Shown: positions 17,163-24,750, numbered from the stretch's first letter. The stretch: DNA of 64,000 bases from JBCCMQ01 sp039179985 (GCA_039179985.1 JBCDED010000001.1:62001-126000), one strand, 5' to 3'. Numbers and translations: made by a program. The notes: a model not told the origin generated them from the letters alone.

Positions 17163-17792
17163 ATGGTGAGGTTTTTTCTGATTGCGATGCTGCTGGCCAC
17201 GCCGGTGACTGCGTCGCAGGGGACAGTTTCGGGCGTGGCCCGGGTGACGGACGGCGACACCCTGCGGATCGGCACGCTACGCATCCGATTGCACGGCGTC
17301 GATGCACCCGAAGCGGGGGACAGATGCGTCGGAACAAGCGGGCGAACATGGGCCTGCGGGACCGCCGCAACCGACGGACTGCGCCGCCTTGCCGAAGGCC
17401 GGTCGGTCACCTGCGACTACCGGGACACCGACCGCTACGGCCGCATGGTCGCGCGCTGTCGCATCGGCGAAACCGATATTGGCGGAACGCTCGTTGCCTC
17501 AGGGCTGGCACGGGCCTATCGCAAGTATTCCACCGACTATGTGGGCGCCGAAAACCGCGCCCGCGCGGCGGGTCGGGGCCTCTGGGCCGACGGCGCAGCC
17601 ACCCGCGTCGCCGAGGCGGCTCCGCGGATAGACTGCGCGATCAAGGGCAATATCTCTAAGAGTGGCCGCATCTATCATCTGCCCGGCACGCGCTCCTACG
17701 CTAAAACCCGGATCGACACCTCAAAGGGCGAGCGCTGGTTCTGCTCGGAAGCTGAAGCGCGTGCCGCGGGCTGGCGGGCACCCCGCGGTTGA
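17163..17792 (+). CDS. secreted thermonuclease-like (SNase) protein with C-terminal sunset-type domain
   Basis: A 209-residue protein with a signal peptide (MVRFFLIAMLLATPVTA), an SNase domain at ~20-140 (VTDGDTLRIGTLRIRLHGVD, DRYGRMVARC) holding the acidic and arginine residues of the nuclease active site, and a C-terminal Cys-containing module (CAIKGNIS...YHLPGT...GERWFCSEAEARAAGW) of the type found in cell-wall or extracellular proteins. Likely cuts nucleic acids outside the cytoplasm. A hairpin-forming CCGTTAA/TTAACGG pair lies at 17102-17121 before it. Confidence 0.87.
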   Translation: MVRFFLIAMLLATPVTASQGTVSGVARVTDGDTLRIGTLRIRLHGVDAPEAGDRCVGTSGRTWACGTAATDGLRRLAEGRSVTCDYRDTDRYGRMVARCRIGETDIGGTLVASGLARAYRKYSTDYVGAENRARAAGRGLWADGAATRVAEAAPRIDCAIKGNISKSGRIYHLPGTRSYAKTRIDTSKGERWFCSEAEARAAGWRAPRG

Positions 17793-17796
17793 TCCT

Positions 17797-17839
17797 TTGA
17801 TCCGCATCAAGTTGCAGTCGTCCACCGCTCGGCTAGAGT
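17797..17839 (+). promoter_or_regulatory. FnrL/FNR box with matching -10 element
   Basis: TTGAT-CCGC-ATCAA at 17797-17810 is a perfect match to the FNR/FnrL consensus (TTGAT-N4-ATCAA). A TAGAGT element at 17834-17839 would place transcription start near 17845, which is 41-42 bases from the centre of the box, the classic class II spacing for activation. It would drive the small gene at 17874 under low oxygen. Confidence 0.72.
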
Positions 17840-17873
17840 GGCCGCAGACACATTATGGATCGGAGCACATCAC

Positions 17874-18119
17874 ATGTCCCATACGCCGCACGAGCTGGCC
17901 GCTGACTTCCCGGAGTTCGCCGACGACTTGCACCGCTTGAAGCTCGAAAACGCCCATCTCGCCCGGCTGATGGATGAGTACCATGAGGTCAACCGCGCGG
18001 TGCACCGCGCCGAGACTCTGACCGAACCCATGTCGCGCGATGCCGAAGCCGAACTGCGCCGTCGGCGCGTCTCGCTGAAAGACGAGATCTACGGCGTCCT
18101 GAAGTCCGAGACGACCTAG
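17874..18119 (+). CDS. YdcH/DUF465 family small protein
   Basis: An 81-residue, charged, helical protein (HELAADFPEFADDLHRLKLE, LRRRRVSLKDEIYGVL) of the DUF465/YdcH family, whose members are small coiled-coil proteins of unknown function. ATG 17874 follows the FnrL-type promoter by ~30 bases of predicted leader; a longer open frame upstream would run through the promoter and is rejected. Its last four bases overlap the 3' end of the convergent scfR. Confidence 0.88.
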   Translation: MSHTPHELAADFPEFADDLHRLKLENAHLARLMDEYHEVNRAVHRAETLTEPMSRDAEAELRRRRVSLKDEIYGVLKSETT

Positions 18120-19519
18120 GGCTTGACCGCATAGGGTAGGGTGCCCCGCATGGTGTGATCGACCGTGAGCCGCCGTTCCAGCGGCGGCACCGATCGCTGG
18201 TGGCAGTCGGCCCGTTCGCAGATACGGCAGGAAATCCCTATCGGTTCAAAGGCCGCGGCGCTTTGCAGGTCAAGCCCGTCGGCATAGACGAGCGCGCTCG
18301 CGTGGCGGATTTCGCAGCCGAGCGCGATGGCAAAGCGCCGCATGGGCGCCCGCCAGGACCCACCGGGTTTCGAAACATCCCGCGCCAGGCTCAGATAGCG
18401 GACCCCGTCAGGTGTCTCGGCCAGTTGGCGCAGGAACCGGCCCGGCGTCTCAAACGCCCGGTGGACATTCCAGAGCGGGCAGGCGCCGCCGTAGCGGGCG
18501 AACTGCAGGGTTGTGGCCGAATGCCGTTTGGTGATCGTGCCCGCCTGATCCACCACGACAAAAAAGAACGGCACACCGCGCAGGTCGGGCCGCTGCAAGG
18601 TGGACAGCCGGTGCGCGACCTGCTCGATCGAAGCCCCGAAGCGCACCGCAAGTTGTTCCAGATCGTGCCGCAACTCCGCCGCGGCTCCGTGGAAACGACC
18701 ATAGGGCATAAGCGCTGCGCCCGCGAAATAGTTGGCAAGCCCGATCTTTGCGATCCCCCGGGCCTCTTCGGTCTGGAAGCGGGCTAGATCGAGCGTTGCC
18801 TCAAAGAGGTCGTGTTGGGTGAGGAGCGCCAGCTGGTGCAGGATCTGAAACCGCCGCTTGGCCGGTTCTGCCGCATTTGAGATCGCCAACGTGCCAGTCT
18901 CGCCGTCGAACCGCCGAAGCGGACCCTCTACCACCTCGCTGAGTTTAATGCCGAGCGCCTGCAACGCCTCTCTTGCCCGCGCATCAATATCCCTGGGCCC
19001 GGTCGGGCGCTCGGCAAAGCGTTCGGCGGCCCGGTCAACGGCGTCGATGTAGTTATCGCAGTAGTGGAAGAAGTCGCGCACTTCGTCCCAGGGCGAGCTG
19101 CGTGCGCGAACGTCATCGCGCCCGAGCGCTTCATCCAGCGAGGCCAGACGCTCGTGCGCCTGCCGGTAGGCGCCGTGCAGGTTGAGAAAGGCGCGCGCCA
19201 GTGCCGGGGCGTTGGATGCGGCCAGCCGCAGGTCCGCAAGCGGTGGGGACAGATCGTCGAAGACCGTGTCGGCCAGCGCTTCGCGCATGTCGGACACCAT
19301 TCGCTCGGCATCGCTGGTCGACAGTTCCGCAACGTCGAACCCGAATTCCTGTGCCAGCGCCAGGACAACCCCCGCCGAGATCGGGCGATTGTTGTTTTCC
19401 ATCTGGTTCAGGTAAGGCAGCGACACACCGAGCTTTTCGGCAAACGCCTTCTGCGTCAGCCCGAGCGAGGTGCGCGTCTCGCGGATCTTGGCGCCAGCAT
19501 AGAGTTTCTGCGGGGGCAT
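18116..19519 (-). CDS. short-chain fatty acyl-CoA regulator (ScfR/RamB/PccR family)
   Basis: A ~467-residue regulator started at the ATG of MPPQKLYAG (19517-19519); the open frame runs eight codons further up, into a palindromic operator. An N-terminal XRE helix-turn-helix occupies residues ~10-65 (RETRTSLGLTQKAFAEKLGVS), followed by an IrrE/DUF955-type middle part and a DUF2083-type C-terminal region with a Cys cluster (CRICERADCHQRSVPP). The family includes PccR of Rhodobacter sphaeroides, which senses short-chain acyl-CoA and controls propionyl-CoA carboxylase. Location beside pccB and TTTGCAAA motifs near it support that role here. Confidence 0.9.
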   Translation of the reverse strand: MPPQKLYAGAKIRETRTSLGLTQKAFAEKLGVSLPYLNQMENNNRPISAGVVLALAQEFGFDVAELSTSDAERMVSDMREALADTVFDDLSPPLADLRLAASNAPALARAFLNLHGAYRQAHERLASLDEALGRDDVRARSSPWDEVRDFFHYCDNYIDAVDRAAERFAERPTGPRDIDARAREALQALGIKLSEVVEGPLRRFDGETGTLAISNAAEPAKRRFQILHQLALLTQHDLFEATLDLARFQTEEARGIAKIGLANYFAGAALMPYGRFHGAAAELRHDLEQLAVRFGASIEQVAHRLSTLQRPDLRGVPFFFVVVDQAGTITKRHSATTLQFARYGGACPLWNVHRAFETPGRFLRQLAETPDGVRYLSLARDVSKPGGSWRAPMRRFAIALGCEIRHASALVYADGLDLQSAAAFEPIGISCRICERADCHQRSVPPLERRLTVDHTMRGTLPYAVKP

Positions 19520-19534
19520 CGGGAGCGCTCCGGT

Positions 19535-19566
19535 GGTTTGCAAACCTTACATTGCATTTGCAAACC
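19535..19566. promoter_or_regulatory. paired ScfR-type operators upstream of scfR
   Basis: Two TTTGCAAA palindromes at 19537-19544 and 19557-19564 have centres exactly 20 bases (two helical turns) apart. The first lies within the 12-bp perfect palindrome GGTTTGCAAACC. They sit 16-45 bases upstream of the ScfR gene start, in the short gap after the MFS gene. TTTGCAAA is the motif I recall for PccR of R. sphaeroides; autoregulation is the inference. Confidence 0.72.
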
Positions 19567-19580
19567 TCACCAGGCAAGGC

Positions 19581-20807
19581 TCAGACGCCCTGTACAGCGC
19601 GTTCCCGCCGCTGGACGTAGATGATCGAAACCAGTGCCATGCCCGCCGAGAGGAACATGATCCACTGCAGGGGCGCACTGGTGGTTCCCAGGGTCAGAAC
19701 ATGGCCGGCCAGCGCCGACAGGCCCGCGCCGCCGCCGATCAGGATCGCGCTGCCAAGCCCCGAGGCGGTCCCGGCAAGATGCGGTCGGACCGACATCATG
19801 CCTGCACTGGCGTTCGGCATGACCAGACCGTTGCCAAGCCCGACGAAGGTACAAAAGCCAAAGAAGATCAGCGGCGAGCCCAGGCCGATCAGGGTGATGG
19901 CCAGGCTGATGGCCAGGCCCGACACCGTGATGATTGCGCCGAAATAGATCATGGCGTTGATGCCGTAGGTGGTCGAATACCGGCCCGAGATATAGTTGCC
20001 CGTGGCATAGCCGATGGCAGGCGCGCCAAAGCCGACGCCGGACCAGAAGCTCGACATTCCGTAGACCTCGCTGGCCACATAGGGCGCGCCGCCGAGAAAG
20101 GCGAAGAAGGCCCCCGCAGCAAAGGCGGCGGCAAAGACATAGCCCCAGAACCGCCGCGCGCCGAGGAGTTCGGGGTAGTCGCTAAGCTGGTCGCGGAAGC
20201 TGGTAAAATGCCCCGATGCGGTCTCGCCGAGGTCGAGCCAGCACAGGGTGAAGACGATGGCGGTGACTAGCAGCGTGAAAATGAAGATCGACTCCCAGCC
20301 ATAAAGCTGGTTGAGCGCACCGCCGACCATGGGGGCCACCATGGGAACCAGTGCCATGCCCATGGTCACATATCCGATCATCGAAGCGGCTTCATTCTGG
20401 GGAACGATGTCGCGCACAATTGCCCGGGACAGGACAAGCCCCACGGCCACGGTGCCTTGGACCATGCGGAAGACCAAAAAGAGCTCTACGGTCGGGGCGA
20501 CCATGCAGGCCAGCGTTGCGGCCAGAAAGACGCCAAGGCAGATCAGGATGACCGGCCGGCGTCCGTAGCGGTCAGAAAGCTGGCCGACCACGAACTGCAG
20601 GAGGGCCGTCACCGCCAGATAGGCCGACACCGAGAGCTGCATCGTGGCATAGCTGGTGCCGAAATGGTTCGTCATCTCGGGAAGCGCCGGAAGAAAGGCG
20701 CTCATGTTCATGGCGCCAAGGCCCGCCAGCAATACCAATGTCACAATATGCGGAGGGGTTGTGCGATCCAGAAAACGAATGGTTGGTTTTGAAGACATTT
20801 GGGCCAT
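19581..20807 (-). CDS. MFS transporter, Bcr/CflA-type drug efflux
   Basis: A 408-residue protein with twelve predicted membrane helices and the family motif GQLSDRYGRRPVI between helices 2 and 3, plus LSRAIVRDIVP in the region typical of Bcr/CflA drug exporters. ATG at 20805-20807, or nine bases in (MSSKP). It lies between scfR and the divergent pccB, so its promoter region overlaps the pccB operator stretch. Whether it is part of the ScfR regulon or exports an organic acid is unknown. Confidence 0.9.
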   Translation of the reverse strand: MAQMSSKPTIRFLDRTTPPHIVTLVLLAGLGAMNMSAFLPALPEMTNHFGTSYATMQLSVSAYLAVTALLQFVVGQLSDRYGRRPVILICLGVFLAATLACMVAPTVELFLVFRMVQGTVAVGLVLSRAIVRDIVPQNEAASMIGYVTMGMALVPMVAPMVGGALNQLYGWESIFIFTLLVTAIVFTLCWLDLGETASGHFTSFRDQLSDYPELLGARRFWGYVFAAAFAAGAFFAFLGGAPYVASEVYGMSSFWSGVGFGAPAIGYATGNYISGRYSTTYGINAMIYFGAIITVSGLAISLAITLIGLGSPLIFFGFCTFVGLGNGLVMPNASAGMMSVRPHLAGTASGLGSAILIGGGAGLSALAGHVLTLGTTSAPLQWIMFLSAGMALVSIIYVQRRERAVQGV

Positions 20808-20878
20808 CTAAGCGCGAAAAATGGGAATGTCCATCGGTGCGGAAGCGACGGGCCTTGGAAGCCGAGTCAATTAGCTGA

Positions 20879-20918
20879 TTTGCAGTTTGAAGATGTGTAT
20901 CTTCAAATACTTTGCAAA
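20879..20918 (+). promoter_or_regulatory. ScfR-type operator region of pccB
   Basis: Three related elements lie within 40 bases: TTTGCA at 20879-20884; a perfect 9-bp inverted repeat TTTGAAGAT (20886-20894) and ATCTTCAAA (20899-20907) around GTGT; and TTTGCAAA at 20911-20918. They end 67 bases before the pccB ATG. The same TTTGCAAA octamer occurs twice before the ScfR gene and once before the pccA unit, which suggests common control. Confidence 0.68.
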
Positions 20919-20985
20919 TATGCGGCTTTTGGCTGTCAGGGTTGCTAACGAGAGGGTATCAGAAAATCCAACCGCGGAGGAGACC

Positions 20986-22518
20986 ATGCAGAAAATTCTC
21001 GAAGAACTGAACCACAGGCGCGGCACCGCCCGCGCCGGCGGCGGACAGCGGCGCGTCGAGGCGCAGCATGCCAAGGGCAAACTGACCGCGCGCGAGCGGA
21101 TCGAGCTTTTGCTCGACGCGGACAGTTTCGAAGAGTTTGACATGTTCGTCGCCCATCGCTGTACCGATTTCGGCATGGAAAAAGACCGCCCCGCAGGCGA
21201 CGGGGTGGTTACAGGCTGGGGAACGATAAACGGTCGCATGGTCTATGTCTTTTCGCAGGACTTCACGGTCTTCGGCGGCTCTCTGTCCGAGACCCATGCG
21301 CAGAAGATCTGCAAAATCATGGATATGGCCGTGCAGAACGGCGCACCGGTCATCGGGCTGAACGATTCCGGTGGCGCGCGTATCCAGGAAGGCGTGGCCT
21401 CGCTGGCCGGGTATGCAGAGGTTTTCCAGCGCAACATAATGGCGTCCGGCGTCGTGCCGCAGATCAGCGTCATCATGGGGCCCTGCGCGGGCGGCGCGGT
21501 CTACAGCCCGGCAATGACTGACTTTATCTTCATGGTGAAGGACTCAAGCTACATGTTCGTCACCGGCCCGGACGTGGTGAAGACCGTGACGAACGAGGTG
21601 GTCACGGCCGAGGAACTCGGCGGCGCAAGCACGCATACCAGGAAGTCGAGCGTCGCCGATGGTGCGTTCGAGAACGACGTTGAGGCCCTGGCCGAGGTGC
21701 GTCGGCTGGTGGATTTCTTGCCGCTTTCCAACCGGGGCAAGCTGCCCGTGCGGCCCTTTTTTGATGATCCGGCACGGGTGGAAAGCAGCCTGGATACACT
21801 GATCCCGTCCAACCCGAATACACCCTACGACATGAAGGAACTGATCCTTAAGGTCGCGGACGAGGGTGATTTCTTCGAGATCCAGGAAGACTACGCAAAG
21901 AATATCATCACCGGGTTCATTCGGCTTGAGGGATCTCCGGTGGGCGTCGTGGCCAATCAGCCCATGGTTCTGGCGGGGTGTCTGGACATCGATTCCAGCC
22001 GCAAGGCTGCACGGTTCGTTCGGTTCTGCGATGCCTTCGAGATCCCGGTTCTGACCTTTGTGGATGTGCCGGGTTTCCTGCCGGGCACGGGGCAGGAGTA
22101 TGGCGGCGTGATCAAGCACGGTGCCAAATTGCTTTTCGCCTATGGCGAGGCCACGGTGCCTAAGGTTACGGTCATCACCCGCAAGGCCTATGGCGGCGCC
22201 TATGATGTGATGGCGTCCAAGCACCTGCGCGGTGATTTCAACTATGCCTGGCCCACCGCCGAGATCGCGGTGATGGGTGCAAAAGGAGCCACGGAAATCC
22301 TCTATCGCTCCGAACTGGGCGACGCCGAAAAAATTGCTGAGCGGACCCGGGACTACGAAGACCGATTTGCCAATCCTTTCGTCGCTGCCGAGCGCGGATT
22401 TATCGACGAGGTCATCCAGCCGCAGTCCACGCGCCGTCGCGTGGCACGCGCGTTCGCCAGCCTTCGCGGCAAGCGTCTGCAAAACCCTTGGAAGAAACAT
22501 GACAACATTCCGCTCTGA
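20986..22518 (+). CDS. pccB: propionyl-CoA carboxylase, beta (carboxyltransferase) subunit
   Basis: A 510-residue protein from ATG 20986 with a CGGAGGAG ribosome-binding site; the open frame extends 33 codons upstream through the operator and is rejected. It has the biotin-dependent carboxyltransferase fold in two halves, with GARIQEGVASLAGYAEVF, GPCAGGAVYSPAMTDF and FVDVPGFLPGTGQEYGGVI, as in PccB. With PccA it carboxylates propionyl-CoA to methylmalonyl-CoA in the cytoplasm. Its end overlaps the next small gene by 20 bases. Confidence 0.96.
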   Translation: MQKILEELNHRRGTARAGGGQRRVEAQHAKGKLTARERIELLLDADSFEEFDMFVAHRCTDFGMEKDRPAGDGVVTGWGTINGRMVYVFSQDFTVFGGSLSETHAQKICKIMDMAVQNGAPVIGLNDSGGARIQEGVASLAGYAEVFQRNIMASGVVPQISVIMGPCAGGAVYSPAMTDFIFMVKDSSYMFVTGPDVVKTVTNEVVTAEELGGASTHTRKSSVADGAFENDVEALAEVRRLVDFLPLSNRGKLPVRPFFDDPARVESSLDTLIPSNPNTPYDMKELILKVADEGDFFEIQEDYAKNIITGFIRLEGSPVGVVANQPMVLAGCLDIDSSRKAARFVRFCDAFEIPVLTFVDVPGFLPGTGQEYGGVIKHGAKLLFAYGEATVPKVTVITRKAYGGAYDVMASKHLRGDFNYAWPTAEIAVMGAKGATEILYRSELGDAEKIAERTRDYEDRFANPFVAAERGFIDEVIQPQSTRRRVARAFASLRGKRLQNPWKKHDNIPL

Positions 22519-22840
22519 GGATGGCGCGCTGACCTATGCCCATGCGACCTCGCGCTGCCGGTTCGACGTGGCAGTGACGCGCCCCTTTCCGGTGGCCGAA
22601 CCGGGACGGCTGGCCAGGCAAATCCGCCAGGATGTCTGGCGCGCCTGCCAGCGCCAGCGCGGCTTTAGCCCCATTGTCCGGCTTGCGCCTGCGGCGACCG
22701 GATGGACCGTGACCGCAGGCGCCCAGATCGACGCGGTTTTTCCCGAGCGTCACGTTGAAAGCATCATCGCCGGCGTCCTCGATGATCCGAAGAACCGGAC
22801 ACGCTGGCTGCGGTTTGCGAGGCCGTCTGGTCATGTCTGA
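22499..22840 (+). CDS. conserved-looking protein of unknown function in the pcc operon
   Basis: A 113-residue protein (MTTFRSEDGALTYAHATSRC start) with no signal peptide or membrane helix. It overlaps pccB by 20 bases and RidA by 8, so it is translated from the same message. Composition is Arg-rich (LARQIRQDVWRACQRQRGF). I do not recognise a family. Position suggests an accessory role in propionyl-CoA metabolism. Confidence 0.7.
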   Translation: MTTFRSEDGALTYAHATSRCRFDVAVTRPFPVAEPGRLARQIRQDVWRACQRQRGFSPIVRLAPAATGWTVTAGAQIDAVFPERHVESIIAGVLDDPKNRTRWLRFARPSGHV

Positions 22841-23255
22841 TCCGGTTTTTCATATGATTTCCGGCGGTCCGAGGCCGGTGGCGCCGTTCAGCCATGCCGT
22901 GGAGACGGATGGCTGGGTGATTCTCACCGGGCAAATGCCGACGGATCCGGGCGCCCCGGATGCCCCGTTGCCCGAAGGCGTGACGGCGCAGACCCACAGG
23001 GTTATGCGCAACCTAGAGATTGTTCTGGCGGGTGTGGGGCTTGATCTGTCCCACGTCGTGCAGTGCCGGGCCTATCTGACCGACTTCGAGCGTGACTATG
23101 CGGCATTTAACGAAGCCTACAAATCCTGGTTCCCCGAAACGCGCAGACCCGCCCGGACCACAGTGGGTGTCACGGCGCTGGCCGTCGGCGCACTGGTGGA
23201 GATCGATTGTATCGCCCGCCGTCCGGGCCGATCTCCGTCGAGCGCACCGCCATGA
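22833..23255 (+). CDS. RidA (YjgF/UK114) family protein
   Basis: A 140-residue protein from ATG 22833. It shows the RidA pattern: GWVILTGQMP, QTHRVMRNLEIVLAGVGLDLSHVV, CRAYLTDFERDYAAFNEAY and RPARTTVGVTALAVGALVEIDCIA, including the conserved arginine of the imine-binding pocket in RPARTTV. RidA enzymes hydrolyse reactive enamine/imine intermediates. The start overlaps the preceding unknown gene. Confidence 0.9.
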   Translation: MSDPVFHMISGGPRPVAPFSHAVETDGWVILTGQMPTDPGAPDAPLPEGVTAQTHRVMRNLEIVLAGVGLDLSHVVQCRAYLTDFERDYAAFNEAYKSWFPETRRPARTTVGVTALAVGALVEIDCIARRPGRSPSSAPP

Positions 23256-23520
23256 TCCGCCGGCCGCCCAGAATGATGCCGCAGAGGCACTGTCATGGGC
23301 AGACTTCGTGCCCCCCTGTGGTAAATGTGTTGCATCAAACGATTTTTTGGCGCCTCGACGCGGCATTTTTCGCCGATGCCACTAATCAGTCCTGTTCAAC
23401 ACAAAAAAATGTCCATAACATTCTGGTCGGCTGCAAGTCTGTGGCCAGTCAGACGTCCGAGGGACAGTGCACGTCAGTTCGCCTGACAGGGCCCCGGCAC
23501 ACATTATTAAGGAGACTAAG

Positions 23521-23652
23521 ATGTCTAAGAGCATCAAAGCTGTCACAGTTCTCGGCCTGGTTGTCCTGGCCGCCGCTTGCTCGCAGCAGGAAGAGCCGGC
23601 GCCGGTTGCGCCTGCTCCGATCGTTGCAGAGCCCGTTACCGGCAAGTTCTAA
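23521..23652 (+). CDS. tiny lipoprotein, copy 1 of 3
   Basis: A 43-residue protein: signal peptide MSKSIKAVTVLGLVVLAAAC with lipobox LAAAC (C20), then a Pro/Ala/Glu-rich tail SQQEEPAPVAPAPIVAEPV ending TGKF. The mature lipopeptide would be only ~24 residues. An AAGGAG ribosome-binding site precedes the ATG. Copies 1 and 3 share the whole mature sequence. Upstream lies a 265-base gap without another gene. Function unknown; outer or inner membrane attachment is inferred from the lipobox. Confidence 0.82.
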   Translation: MSKSIKAVTVLGLVVLAAACSQQEEPAPVAPAPIVAEPVTGKF

Positions 23653-23691
23653 GTTTCGGTATGCGCCAGCGCCTTGCGTTGGTCTTGGTGG

Positions 23692-23706
23692 CCGCCCGTC
23701 GGGCGG
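23692..23706 (+). repeat. GC-rich hairpin between lipoprotein copies 1 and 2
   Basis: CCGCCC (23692-23697), a 3-base loop and GGGCGG (23701-23706). It lies 27 bases before the second lipoprotein ATG and has no T-tract after it, so it may protect or define transcript ends rather than stop transcription. Confidence 0.4.
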
Positions 23707-23733
23707 TCACACCTATAAGAAGGGGAATTTAGG

Positions 23734-23859
23734 ATGTCGAAAGGCATCTTGGCCAGTTGCACGATCGGCCTCATTTTTCTGGCTGCTGCCTGCGCGCGGG
23801 AGCCGGAGCCCCTTGAACCTGCGCCCATCATCGCAGAGTCATCCTCCGTCAAATTCTGA
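23734..23859 (+). CDS. tiny lipoprotein, copy 2 of 3 (divergent copy)
   Basis: A 41-residue protein with lipobox LAAAC (SCTIGLIFLAAAC) and tail AREPEPLEPAPIIAESSSVKF. Same size and architecture as the flanking copies but clearly diverged in sequence, suggesting an older duplication. Ribosome-binding site GGGGAATTTAGG region precedes the ATG. Function unknown. Confidence 0.75.
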   Translation: MSKGILASCTIGLIFLAAACAREPEPLEPAPIIAESSSVKF

Positions 23860-23940
23860 TTATCACCAAATCCTGGTTATACTTGCCGGGCAAACCGGTC
23901 GCGCTTATAGCGGCCACATCTTCGAAACGAGGGAACGAAA

Positions 23941-24072
23941 ATGTCGAACACCGTTAAAGCACTCGTTGTGCTCGGACTTGCCACACTGGCCGCAGCCTGC
24001 TCGCAGCAGGAAGAGCCCGCACCGGTCGCACCTGCGCCGATCGTGGCTGAGCCCGTCACCGGCAAGTTCTGA
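23941..24072 (+). CDS. tiny lipoprotein, copy 3 of 3
   Basis: A 43-residue protein; the signal peptide (MSNTVKALVVLGLATLAAAC) differs from copy 1 but the mature part from the lipobox cysteine to TGKF is identical. That pattern indicates selection or recent gene conversion on the mature peptide. It is followed by a stable hairpin. Function unknown. Confidence 0.82.
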   Translation: MSNTVKALVVLGLATLAAACSQQEEPAPVAPAPIVAEPVTGKF

Positions 24073-24080
24073 TCTTGCTC

Positions 24081-24107
24081 GCAGGCCGGGCGCTTTGCCT
24101 GGCCTGC
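24081..24107 (+). repeat. stable hairpin after lipoprotein copy 3
   Basis: GCAGGCC (24081-24087) pairs with GGCCTGC (24101-24107), extended inwards by four more pairs including one G-T, giving an 11-bp stem with a 5-base loop. It begins nine bases after the stop codon. A C-rich rather than T-rich stretch follows, so it is probably an mRNA-stabilising 3' structure, or a weak terminator. Confidence 0.5.
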
Positions 24108-24159
24108 ACCCCCCCGCGGTTTCCGGCACCGCCCCGCCTCTGAGAGACAGGGGCATGGC

Positions 24160-24537
24160 ATGCTGAAGCACCGCGGCTTTCCGGGCCGTCTGCCCGGCAC
24201 GGATTTCCAGTTCACGATCCGCCGTGCCAACAAGAAGGGCGCCACGCCGCTCAGCGCCCGCGACCGCTATGCCGACAGGCGGCCTGCGGACCGCGAGGCG
24301 GATCTCTACTTCATCGCAGCCCTTTGGCACCATTTCGGAGAGACCCCGTTTGAGCGGGGCAATCTGGATGCCGGGCGACTGTCCTGGCTCTTCGGGCGGG
24401 AGGTTGTCGCGGCCGAAGACCCCTTTGATGCAGAGAGCTATGAGGCGCTTTTGCGCGTCGACGAGGCGCGCGCACGGGTGGCCTTTCCCAAGGCATTTGA
24501 CGGTTCAGTAGGCTTTGACGACGAGGGCTCGGCATGA
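24160..24537 (+). CDS. protein of unknown function in the pcc region
   Basis: A 125-residue, soluble, charged protein (DFQFTIRRANKKGATPLSAR; ADREADLYFIAALWHHFGET). No signal peptide, membrane helix or recognised motif. It follows the lipoprotein array by 87 bases and precedes the strong terminator at 24703. Acidic C-terminus (FDDEGSA). Function unknown. Confidence 0.65.
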   Translation: MLKHRGFPGRLPGTDFQFTIRRANKKGATPLSARDRYADRRPADREADLYFIAALWHHFGETPFERGNLDAGRLSWLFGREVVAAEDPFDAESYEALLRVDEARARVAFPKAFDGSVGFDDEGSA

Positions 24538-24702
24538 ATCCGCCGAATTCGCACACGTTTGAGCAGAATCCGGCCCCTGCAGCCGCACCGCCGGACTTCA
24601 CAATTGCAAGTGTAGGTTTTTTTGGCATCTTCGGCAAAGCAGACACCACCAGCAGTAACCCGTCTGCAGGGAAACGTCACAGACTTTACCCTTCCCCCTC
24701 TA

Positions 24703-24743
24703 AACGGCCTGGTCTACGCGGGATCAGGCCGTTTTTTATTTTT
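24703..24743 (+). terminator. rho-independent terminator of the pccB-side unit
   Basis: AACGGCCTG (24703-24711) and CAGGCCGTT (24725-24733) form a perfect 9-bp stem with a 13-base loop, followed by TTTTTTATTTTT. It closes transcription from pccB and the lipoprotein genes and separates them from the pccA unit. The 165 bases between the preceding gene and this stem hold no evident gene. Confidence 0.85.
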
Positions 24744-24750
24744 GCAAAAA
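24739..24750. promoter_or_regulatory. ScfR-type palindrome before the pccA unit
   Basis: TTTTTGCAAAAA is a perfect 12-bp palindrome containing the TTTGCAAA octamer (24741-24748). Its left arm overlaps the T-tract of the preceding terminator. It lies 38 bases upstream of the small lipoprotein gene that leads into pccA, so it is placed to regulate that unit. Confidence 0.6.

Noticed and set aside
23521..24072. Repeated blocks as a CRISPR or mobile element
   Set aside because: The repeats are coding copies of a lipoprotein with different upstream and spacer sequence, without short regular direct repeats or transposase.
24610..24645. T-run with nearby GGCATCTTCGGC as a terminator
   Set aside because: The T-run precedes rather than follows any stem; the real terminator is at 24703.
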